DNA of 64,000 bases from Biomphalaria glabrata. Its lineage: Eukaryota; Mollusca; Gastropoda; Planorbidae. Position numbers and translations under genes: made by a program. A model generated the notes under the pieces. The model worked only from the letters and a program-made list of their open reading frames with translations, was not told the origin of the DNA and ran no database searches. Shown here in pieces: positions 36,591-47,000 of the stretch (positions within the stretch are counted from its first letter, which is position 1; each line of letters starts with the position of its first letter). The DNA is taken from assembly GCF_947242115.1 (NCBI RefSeq), contig NC_074713.1:11910001-11974000 (forward strand). Reading direction: 5' to 3'.

Positions 36591-37047
36591 GATCTATGTG
36601 CAGTAGCTTTAGAGCATTAATGTGATTAGGGAATTATTAAAAAGCGGGGAAATCCGAGCATGTTGCGACGAACCCACCACTGATAATATTAGAACAATAA
36701 TAAAATATACATGTCAGTGCCGATTTTGACATGCAATCTGTAAGTCGATTTTCGTAAAAGTTGAACTATAGATTATTGTATAAGATACTACACCAAAATC
36801 TAATGAAATTCGTTACTGATTTTTTTAAGCATAGGGTCTCGTTATAGATTTATCACAGTATATATTCACACTAACGCAATTTTTATAGGGCTACAATTTA
36901 GATATAGGTTTTATGTTGTTTTTTAAAACTTTAAAGTCACCTGAAGTTGGGTCATACGTGTATGGGCTAGCCCATATTTCAGTAAAACGTGTTAGATTAA
37001 CACAACGCTGTTAATGTTTTAAAAGATCTTTAAAAAAAAAAGACAAG

Positions 37048-37266
37048 GTGGTTGATCCTCATGACGCTTTGGGTGCCGCTTTTACAAAATCGTTTACGGG
37101 ACTTAATGTCATTAAAAGTAACCCTTTTGACAGCGGGCTTTTGCCTGTCAGGCCCTGGTTGCTAGGCTACTTACATTTTACTTTGTTATTTTTATGGCCT
37201 CCTTCAGTCATGAAGCGCCTTTGGATCATTTCATGGAAATGGGCATTAGCCGTGGTCAGAACGATG
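37048..37266 (+). repeat. Repeat U, copy 2, left part, interrupted by hAT
   Basis: GC-richer DNA (TGACGCTTTGGGTGCCGC, GCCTGTCAGGCCCTGGTTGC) continues on the far side of the hAT element at 40250-40530, where it matches repeat U at 20549. The two halves join across the 8-bp duplication GAACGATG. Element class unknown. Confidence 0.5.
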
Positions 37267-38144
37267 CAGGGGCGTAACTAGGGATTTGGGAGCCGGGGGG
37301 ATTGACCTCTTTGGGGGCCCCTTGCATTTTGACATTCGACATATGACATGGAATAATGTACGCAAAAATATATAAGCCCCAAATCAAATTGGTTCAGTAT
37401 ATCAGTAAACTTAACAAAAAGTAATCAAGACTATTTTAATGAATAAAAGCTTTGTTTATTAGTTAAATAATGCACAAGTGACAAATCTCAATTGATATCG
37501 CTTCACGTCGTGCATTCTGTGCAGCAAAGACATCTATAACATCAACTACATCGATACTTTCTAGTATTTGTGACTTCACTGACATTAAAGCCATGATAAG
37601 CCTTTCTTGTGTCATTGTGCTCCTGAGATAGCTTTTGATGAACTTGAGCTTTGAGAATGATCTCTCACATGACGTAATGGAAGTGGCCTGAGTTAGCAGT
37701 ATTCGGAGGAGGTTGCAAAGTTTGAGCACACGTAATTACCATATGAAGCCTGTTTCCTCAATATGTCTATTGGTGATTGTATTACTGGTTTGTTGATGAA
37801 AAGTGCTCGTGCATCAATGACATCATACAAACAGGAAAAGTAGCACAGTTTGTCATAAGCGGGTCTTCATCTAACAGGTGTCTTGGTTCAAGAAGAAACC
37901 CAAAGGTATCAATTTTCTTTCCAGCCTTTGGAATCTGCCCTTCATCTCCATATGAAATCTGTCCAGCACTTCTGTCGCAACACGTTTGAATTGCAGTTCT
38001 ATTGACAGTCCTACATTAGAACTCAACTTCCCATCAAGTCTTTTCTTTCTTCTATAGCTTTTATATAGCGTTACTTTCATGCTTATAGCATGCTATAGCT
38101 TTGGTCCAATCTAGGAGTTGGTTTTCCGTTCTGCCTTTAGTAAA

Positions 38145-38262
38145 TGCAACTCTGCCCGAGTCGAGTCGGGTGTCGAACCTCGAGTCCCCTTCTAGGTAGC
38201 CAAGACAAGCCAAGTTCAAGCGCACTTAGCCTCTCGACCACGCTTCCCACAGGGACTACAGG
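38145..38262 (-). repeat. tRNA-headed SINE, 'GGCTACCTA' family, inside the hAT transposase
   Basis: On the minus strand GGAAGCGTGGTCGAGAGGCT gives the A box and GACTCGAGGTTCGACACCCG the B box, with TTGGCTACCTAGAAGGGG between. It is the best-preserved of three family members (others at 3272 and 9955). Confidence 0.75.
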
Positions 38263-38495
38263 GAATCCATAGTATTCACTACCTTCTTTTGCTTTTTTGA
38301 TGGATTGGGTTTTTGTCAGTTTCTCATCATTTTGCAGAAAGCATGAAAGGGTACTAATTTCTTTAGCAGCTTTCCTATTATGCAGTCCAGACTTTTGTAG
38401 TTTCTTCCGAACTATATTAATTGGGAGCAAGAGCTTTGACCAGAATTCAAGATAGGCAAAAAATTCTTAATTTTCCACTGCATGAAGAAGATTCT

Positions 38496-39645
38496 GTCCT
38501 AATATTATATGGTACTACGTCATTGTTGGTTGTTTATGTTTTGTGCGCAAGCAAAAGGATTCAGAGCATACAAAAGTGGGAAAGATCCCTATCTCGTTAT
38601 GCTCGAGTATAGAAATACTCCGATAAGTGGACTGCCGTATTCACCATCACAACTGCTGACGAGTAGAAGACTCGGGGAATTATTCCAACTGATCCCAAAC
38701 TATTGAAACTATCGGTAGCTGAAAATGCAGAGACATTACTCAACGAACGACAGATGAAAAGCAAAGTGAAATACAATGCAAAAGCAAGACTACCTAAAGA
38801 TTATTCTGTCGGAGAGTTCGTCTAGGTCAAACATGGCAGAAAGCAGTTGTCATAAAAAAACATTCAGCACCCAGATCTTACATCATAAAGACAAACGGAA
38901 AAACATACAGAAGAAATCAACGCTTTTTGAATAAGAGTTTCGATGAAGACATCTCTGGGTACTATGATACCGATGGAGACAATGAACTGCAAACTGTTGG
39001 AACAAACGAAACAGACAGTTATAGACCAACGTCTAGAGAACTTGTTGTGCCAGTCAAGACAACCAGAAGTGGACGAATTGTTGAAGTTCCTACTAGACAG
39101 GGCCGGCCTTAGGCCACTGCAGCCTATGCGGTCTCAGTGGGCCCCCCGCTTTCATAGGACACGCGCTAATTCTAAGTGTACATTATTAAATTAAACCATT
39201 ATAACGTATATAAAATAACAGGGTTTTCGTGACCTCCTGATTTTCCAGGGCCTCCAGGAAATCTCATGAAAAGGCAAAATATATGATAAAGTCCTGAACT
39301 TTTTTTAAATTTATTCAAATCTCCTTAAGAATAGACGAAATTGACATTTTGGGGTGCCAATAAATAAAAAGTGGCATTGCGAGCTTTCATTTGATAAAAA
39401 TTTATTGCAAAGACGAAAGTAGGCCTATTTTCTAATTCAAAAAAAATAATATTGACATTATGCTCATCCCTACCCAGACTAGGCCCCGCGCGATCAGTTT
39501 TGCATAGGGCCCCCAAATGGTAGATATCACTCTTAAGAACTTTAAAAGGAAGGATGTGATAATAACTTCAAAAGGAAGGATGTGCTAATATTATATGATA
39601 TTACGTTATTGTTTGTTGTTTATGTTTTGTGCGAAAGCAAAAGGA
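38496..39645 (+). mobile_element. Ty3/Gypsy-like LTR retrotransposon fossil (integrase end and LTR pieces)
   Basis: A plus-strand stretch at about 38560-39110 resembles the C-terminal part of a Ty3/Gypsy integrase (PYLVMLEYRNTPISGLPYSP and the basic tail that follows). Two copies of a roughly 65-bp segment (TAATATTATATG, TTGTTTATGTTTTGTGCG) at 38496-38562 and 39579-39645 look like LTR pieces, the second preceded by a purine-rich AAAAGGAAGGA. The element is broken with several breaks and clearly old. It lies within the hAT transposon. Confidence 0.7.
39108..39515. mobile_element. Possible hAT-like non-autonomous element (one terminus)
   Basis: It begins CAGGGCCGGCCTTAGGCC, a terminus type common in non-autonomous hAT elements, and ends vaguely near TAGGGCCCCCAAATGG. 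No matching inverted end or duplication was found, so this is a partial copy at best. Confidence 0.35.
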
Positions 39646-40249
39646 TTAGATGGAAATAAAAATAGAGTTTCCATTGGATTGATGAAAGATGAATAGAGGG
39701 GTAATAACTCGAGTGTGAAGTTTAATTCTGAAATTATAAACGCCAAACCCGAATAATGGACTATTCTTGCATTATTAAGAATAACTTTTGGATCTGTTAT
39801 ACTCGATTCTGTAAATTTTGCTTCAAGGTTAATTAGTGTAGCCATAAAATACTCGCCATTTAGATCTATTATTAGTAAAGGTAACAAGATACCTGGAATT
39901 CGCTGTTTATCATGCAGTTTTATTCGTGGCAACAAAGTTTAAAATGTAAAACTAACTTTAAAAAAAAACTTTAATCTCTGTGGGAAAAAATATTTTTAAA
40001 ATGTCAACAAAGTCAACGTACTGATAGACCTAGATCTAGTTTTAGTCTTTGTGATAAATTTTTAATCCATAAATGTTGAAAAAAAAAGACACCCGTTGAC
40101 ACTATTTGTCAATCAAATATATTAATTTATGTATTTACAAATAAATTTCGGACACCCATTTGGGGGCCCCCCCCCTAGGTGGGGGCCCGGGGGGATTTTA
40201 AATTTCTCCCCCCCCTCCCCCCCCCCTTAGTTACGCCACTGGAACGATG

Positions 40250-40530
40250 TCGCCATCACATCGGCTCCCCTCCCCCCCCCCCCCTCCACGCAGCAGTTGT
40301 ATCCTTAGGAACGGCAAGTGTCGAAACAGTTTGGGGTCAGCGGCGTCGCAGGCTCTGCTAGGGTGTAGCTTTGGGTGCTGCAAACTGCTTAAGCGTCGCC
40401 GGCTCCTGATTTTTCTCAGGGTTGACTTCCAAAACATTTCTTATGCTTGGATATAGCTGCAAGGCAGCAGAGTTATCCTTCTCCTATGTGGTAGCCAGCC
40501 ACGGTTAACAAGCCCATACTGCCCGAAGCT
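40250..40530 (+). repeat. Repeat U, copy 2, right part
   Basis: GGGGTCAGCGGCGTCGCAGG, TATAGCTGCAAGGCAGCAGA, ATCCTTCTCCTATGTGGTAG and CCGAAGCTTAATC parallel 20549-20705. It continues repeat U across the hAT insertion. A C13 run lies at 40272-40284. Confidence 0.6.
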
Positions 40531-40607
40531 TAATCTTACTTACACTTATGTACACGCCAACAAAATTCTTGGACTATTGCTAGATCTACTCTTTACTGTA
40601 GTAAGTA

Positions 40608-40862
40608 AGGTTTCCCTTTCAGATCCTGCGATCTATGGAGTAGAAGATGTGTCTATAGCCAACGGTTAAGGAGCAGGGTTTCATGTGACCAACACAACGG
40701 CCAACCGCCTTTACTTTCCCCAACTAAAATCAGGTACTCATTAGAATTGAGTGGACTCAAGGGAGCCCTAAAAATCACGAAATTCAAAATTCCAGTCGAG
40801 ATTCGAACCCAGGACCCCAGGTTCGGAAGCCAAGCGCTTAACCACTCAGCCACCGCCTCCCA
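40608..40862 (-). repeat. SINE family A, near full length
   Basis: Reverse complement reads GGAGGCGGTGGCTGAGTGG (A box) and GGGTTCGAATC (B box), ending in GATCTGAAAGGGAAACC. It lies just downstream of CES-C, in the same orientation as the gene. Confidence 0.9.
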
Positions 40863-41067
40863 CTCTTTATTGATAAAATAGGCATACAAGAGAAGAGTAA
40901 GGTTAGCAGAGCAATAAAGACACAAATGATAATTTACTGATTCGAAGGGAAGACAAGTTTATTAGTAAAACAAGTACATATGATAATACAGTAAGAAAAT
41001 AATGTTTCTATTAAATAGACAAAAATCGTTTATCAAGGCGCTGCACATTTTCTTTTTATTTGTCTTA

Positions 41068-44000
41068 TTAATTGCATCTGCTAGAAATCATAGACAACTT
41101 TTGAGGCAGCTCAGATCTCCAGAAGTTTTGTTTATCTCTAGCGAACTGTTTCATCACTAAGGGGTGGCTGTTGAACTCCAGATAGTAGCCTTCGTCTGGT
41201 TCGTATTGTGGCCACCTGTTGGTATTCACTTGGCTGAAGCGAAACAGAGAAACAATTTTCTTTGAAACTAAATTGTAGCCTACACAATGAAATAGGAAAT
41301 GTAATAGTCAGATCTAAGATACAATGGGTCCTACAATAATATTGTTAGAATTAGCGAGCTATCAGAAAGTGTTAGAGCAGGGGTTCTCAACTCGTGGGTC
41401 GCGACCCCCTTGGGGGTCGATTGACCGTTTGCCAGGGGTCGCCTAAGACCATCGAAACTATGGATTGTTATTATCTATTATTCTATTGCTGTATGTGTGT
41501 GTGGGGGGTGGGTCGCGGCAGAGTGGGGGATTGTAAAAAGGGGTCGCCGAACTTAAAAGGTTGAGAACCGCTGTGTTAGAGCAAAGTGAATGAAATCCAT
41601 GAGGATCTACACACTTTATATAAAAATGGTAGATTTATATGCAAAATAATATGTATATTAAACTTTGGTTAGCTTTTTCTTTAAAAAATGAGACAATTAG
41701 TCCTATCCATAGACATAAATAAATATAGACTGGCCTATAAAAGAGTTTTATGAAACGAAAATTTGTGACTTGCAATTTTGTGTACTTTATTATACAGCAT
41801 TTATGAGCAGTATAAAAGTTAAGTATTCATATCTATTTCAGCCATAACCTATATAAGTATTCACTAGTGTTTTGTTTAATCTCTAGGAATGAAGATCATC
41901 AACTTTTCATAATTCGGCAATCCGAATACAATAGATATACATGTTTTCAAGTTAAATGAAGTTACTTCCTTCGGCCAGTCTATATTTATTTATGTCTATG
42001 GTCCTATCTAAATAAAAATATAATTAGAATTAAAAAAAAAATCATTTTTAGATTTTAAAAAATTGTGTTAAACTTTTAGCACTTAAAATCATCGGCCGCC
42101 GTTTAAAGAGTTTTTATTAACATTAGTTGTGGGGGAAAAAAGGCTTTTCGTTAAAGAAACAGGTAACATTGGACAATGCTATTATGCGAGAGATATTCGG
42201 GGTAAATTTAGCGCACGTACGACTGTTATGGGCGTGATCTTAAGATCATCTTTAGATTACATAAGACGTCTTAGCTTTTTTTTATTTTTACGCAGTTTAA
42301 CATATTACGGAAATTGGACCGTTCTGACAAAAGAAAGTAGAGAAAAAAAAACGTCTTCGTCATAAAGCTGTTAAGCGATACTGTTGCAGACACCTTTCCT
42401 GAAATCGGTTTAAATTTATATAGGTCCTACTTAGAAGATGTAACGACGTCTCGTACTTAAGATTGTTTTTTGTTTTGTTTTATTGAAACTTTGTCATGTG
42501 ACTTTCTTTACTTGAACATTCCTTTATAATGTAATACAATATTTAATTGTCTCTTGAAACGTAAATTGACCCGCCTTACGCCCTCACCCCATCATTTGGA
42601 CGTCAGGAACTAAACACAAAAGCTGGGAGATTTTTACCCTAATTAGAAATGATGGCAACACAAGATATTTCACTGTGTCAACAGAAGTGCAGCCACTATT
42701 TTTACAGCAGAACTCCAATGGATGCCTTATTCACCAATCGTAAACAAACACATCGCAGGTCACGTGCTTCCCCATCCTTTCTTTACAACTTTACAGCCTG
42801 ATTTAAATCAAACATGGATATCACGTGACCATACTTTTCAGTGTTTTCTCCATGCACATCACGTGACCGTTCGTTTTGGGTGAATGATGTCTAGTTTATT
42901 CTATAAGCGTTGCACATTGCAATGTTACAATGACCACGTGACAAGATACCAGTCTAAGAGAGATGCAATTTAAATTGAAGTCTTTAGTTTTGGAAGAAGC
43001 CTCGCGCTCCAATATGTGTTGACCCTAAATATAGAATTGTTTCTCAGGACGATTATTGCAAGAGATGTGGGCGGACTTTGGAAGGCGGCGTAACCACGTG
43101 ACCCTGTGAAGCGATGTGGAGGTCAAATAATATCATCATGTAATGTTTAGTATATCTAAATTGCCTTGATTTTTCAAAATAATGCGCACAGGTTTCCAGA
43201 ACTATCTTTCATTATAATTTTAACTTTGGAAAAGCGTTTTGTTTTTCGAATCTTAATCGCTTTCTAAAACTTGTGAAATATAGTCAGGGTCGGATTTAAG
43301 TATGTGGAAGCCCCAGGGCAACATTTTTGTGGAGGTCCCTGCATTTTTTTTCGAAAGTTTACATAAAAAATCCACTTTTTATTAATAATGCTTACATTTA
43401 AGAGCATGCCATACTTTAAAAATTGGAAATAGAAATAGATTTAATCTCATTTTTCTTTTTAAAAAAATAAATATTCACCTATATCTATAAACAAAAATCT
43501 CTAGTCAGCTTTATTGTATTCTTATTATATCTATTAATGCTTTATAAAGATGTCTTTTTAGCTATAGTTGAGCCCAACACAATAAAATGGCGGTAGCTAA
43601 CGTTAGACTAGATCTATTGCCACACTTTATTGAGCTTTGGTGTTCTCTTAATCCTTTTCTAAAAACGAGCCATTCAAACTAGTGAAAATAAAGTTAATTT
43701 TACCCTCGTACGAAGTCTGCCACAATAGAGGAGTACACCTTTTTTAACTCCTTGTCTGTGTCGGAGAAGTTGTCGACGGCTCCTGAGCTTTCGAAGACTT
43801 TCAGTGACACGTCAAACCAATAAACAAAGTCCAAAGCATGTATTGTTCCCCTTTCAGTTCCTCTCAGGTAGCTGGGGTAGTAGTTAAAATACAAGAACCA
43901 GACTCGGGTGAGTGGATTCTGAGACGCTGCATTCAGAATATCATAAGCTGGGATGATGAAATTGACGTCAGTCAGAAGCAACGGATAACCAGTTTGTCCC

Positions 44001-47000
44001 ACAAATCTGTCTTCATACCAGCTTGATACATAATCCACTAGTTTTGGATTCGGGTTTTCAATTTTAAGGCGATCTGCCACATTCTCTGTTACCACAAACT
44101 GTTTCCAAAGTGCATCTTTCTGTTCCCTTGTTCCGTTGGGTTGATTGTAAAAAGCTTCTTTGGCCGGATAATATACTTGGCCTACCACACTGTTTTCATT
44201 ATTGTTCAACGCAGCGAAATAATCTCTATCATAAAAGCCGATATCATGCAGATATTTCTGATCTTTGAGAAGATTCGTAGGCAACTTTGGTAAAAGTTCT
44301 CCATCCACGCGTGGAACATATGTTTTCAACAGCAACAGGTCCAAATCAGCAACTAAACTGGCAGCTGGTTTGTTTCGCAAACATTCAATGATGTCTTGTG
44401 ACGAAGAGCTAATTTGATAACAACCTAACTTCTTTGATAAAGTGATCACATCAGACTTTGGATTTTTGTAATCAGCAAACAAAGACGTCGCAAAACCACT
44501 GTGAGAATATACTTTGGTAAAAAGATTTTTGGTTACAGGGCTAATAGAAAGAATCGATACAGAGGCACCTCCTGCAGATTCTCCTGCGATAGTGATATCA
44601 TTGGGGTCCCCACCGAATGCTGCTATGTTACGTTTGACCCATTTGATGGCTAGAATCTGATCCCAAAGACCGTAATTTCCAGGACTTGTATTGTCTTCTG
44701 TGCTGAGAAATCCCAGAATTCCAAGCCTGTAGTTGACAGTAACGACAATGATATCCTCAGATGTAACAAAACTTCCTGGGTTGTAAGTGTAGGCCGACCC
44801 AAATATAAAACCTCCACCGTGGATCCACACAAGAACTTTCTTCATTTTGCTTCCTAAATCTTGTGTATATACGTTTAAGAAAAGACAATCTTCAGAAATT
44901 GTCTCGGATTGGACTAAATACATATTCCCCTGCATGCACGAAGCTCTTAATCTCGTTGCATCAATAACATTTTCTGAAAATATAAAGTTTATGGTTAATA
45001 TACATTCAGTTGAAAGAAAAATGGACCAAAGAGAAAGAAAAATAAAAATTATAAAAAAAAAACACCAAAGTTATCAAGCGTAGTTTGGATCAGTCACGTA
45101 ATTAAATTTGTAATAGACTAACAATAATGATCGTTTTTTTCAATGCATTTATAAAAAAAATGGTGACCTGAATTCGAACTCGAGAGCTAAAGCCTCGTAA
45201 GTCTCCTCAAGCTAACACACTAGCCACTCTGCCTGGGATGTGCTTATGAACGTAGAAGATTTTATAGTCATATATTGTTAGTTTCAAACTTTTCTCTCTA
45301 CAAAGTATAATAGGACTAATTAAGCTTATACCACCTTATCAGTCAAGTACAATTTCTTTCCCTTCTTAGAGATACCAAACAAAATAGTTAATTACCAATA
45401 GTTAATGATTCTTGTTTTGTCAGGTAAAAGAAATAATTTTGCAAAATTTTAGTTTGATCCGAGAATGGATGTAGAAGAAATAATGAGTACAAACTTTTTA
45501 ACAAGCAGACAAAGTGAGTTGATATAAGCTTTGTAAAAACAAACGCTGCTATATCTGTTGATTAATTTTGTGTAGTATTCCTACCTCTCTTCCTAATAAA
45601 ATTTTTCCCTTTCAGACCATGCGATGTATAGGGCAGATGATGTTAAGGTCATCTATTTCCGTGTCCCACGGTTCACGAGGGTGTCAATGGGCCAGCACAA
45701 CGACCAAATTTACTTTTACTTTACTTTTCCCCAACTAATGTCAGGGACTCAGAGAAGCCCTAAAGATCCTAATCCTAGTCATCACAAGGATTCGAACCCG
45801 GTACTCTCCGGTTCGGAAGCCAAGTAGGCTACATTACTACGCAGCCACCGAGCCTCCCTCTTCCGAATAAGACACTTTGAAATCCAATTTCACAATTACC
45901 TGAGTATGGCAGAGGCTCTGGCTTTGCGAATCTCAATTTTCCAATGGGTGGTTTAGCGTAAGGGATGCCACGGAAAGACCAATAGGATTGGTTATTGACA
46001 GCCAGCTCGCGAAGTCCTCGTACAGGTCCAAGTCGTGTCTTTACTACTGTTGTACTGAACGGTGCCGCCTCTGAGACTTGGAGCACCATCACACAAATCA
46101 CTCCTATGAGTAAACATCTCGCAGCTGTGAAATTCTATCAAGAAATAGGAGAGAAAAAAACTTTGACAATTCCCATTAAGCGCTACTAACAATTTTAATA
46201 GACGAAAGGACGAACTTAAAAACACTATCTCAAAAAAAACATAGTTAGAAAAACTGAAGGCGATGTGGAAAAAATCTGTCTGTTGAAGTCAAAAGTATAA
46301 AACGCTGTGATTGAGACAGTTTGAAGATTCGCTTTAACAATAAAAGTTGATCCCACACATGTAGTAAATTTCTACACATAATAAAAAAAAAAAAGATGCA
46401 TAGTACACATGACACAAATACAAATAAAAAAAGGTTTCAAAACAAAAAGGTTATATACGGTGAAGAACTCCACATTTACAAACACATAGCTCAGTACTGT
46501 AATATTTTCCCCCCTTTTCAATATCAAACAAAATTGACTAATTATCACTATTTAATTAACTAATCGGTTAAATTCTTTATTATATTGATTGTTAGGAACA
46601 ATGAATAATTGTGTACAAAGTTTCAACTTGATCCGAGAATGGGAAGTTGGAGAAATAAAGTGTTCAAAATTTGTACCAGACAGACAGACAGACAGACAGA
46701 GTGAGTTGATATGAGCTTTTTTATAAGTAGCTGATTGAAAACTATAGCTCATAGTTACTATTGACATTATTTTCATTATTTTATTATTTGTCTGTATCGT
46801 TTCGGTTGAGTGGTGATAATTAATATATATATTTGCTGTTTTTTTAAAGAATTATATGTATATATTTAGAGAAAGAGGGAGACTGTAAGATATTTATTGG
46901 GTAACCTGCATGTCTTCCTACAAGAGATAGTATCGGGAAAAGGAAGAGCGGCAGGTAAACGAAACATAAAACACATTTTAAATATGAAAGGGATCTGGCT

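Larger units (their letters stand above)
37267..40241 (-). mobile_element. hAT DNA transposon with decayed transposase and nested insertions
   Basis: Ends CAGGGGCGTAACTAGG and (reverse complement) CAGTGGCGTAACTAAGG are inverted repeats. Both flanks carry the perfect 8-bp duplication GAACGATG (37259-37266 and 40242-40249), diagnostic for hAT. Transposase remains run on the minus strand at 37463-38430. The clearest is the C-terminal dimerisation region (SCERSFSKLKFIKSYLRST). A middle part is at 37871-38080 and a further upstream part near 38280-38430 is split by a SINE. Frames are broken, so it is inactive. A Ty3/Gypsy fossil (38496-39645), a SINE (38145-38262) and possibly another hAT-like terminus near 39110 lie inside. 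Confidence 0.9.

Noticed and set aside
40785-40862. tRNA gene candidate (good A and B boxes), also at 24228, 25570 and 45165
   Set aside because: Each is the head of a repeated SINE with a conserved non-tRNA body, and no proper acceptor stem was found.
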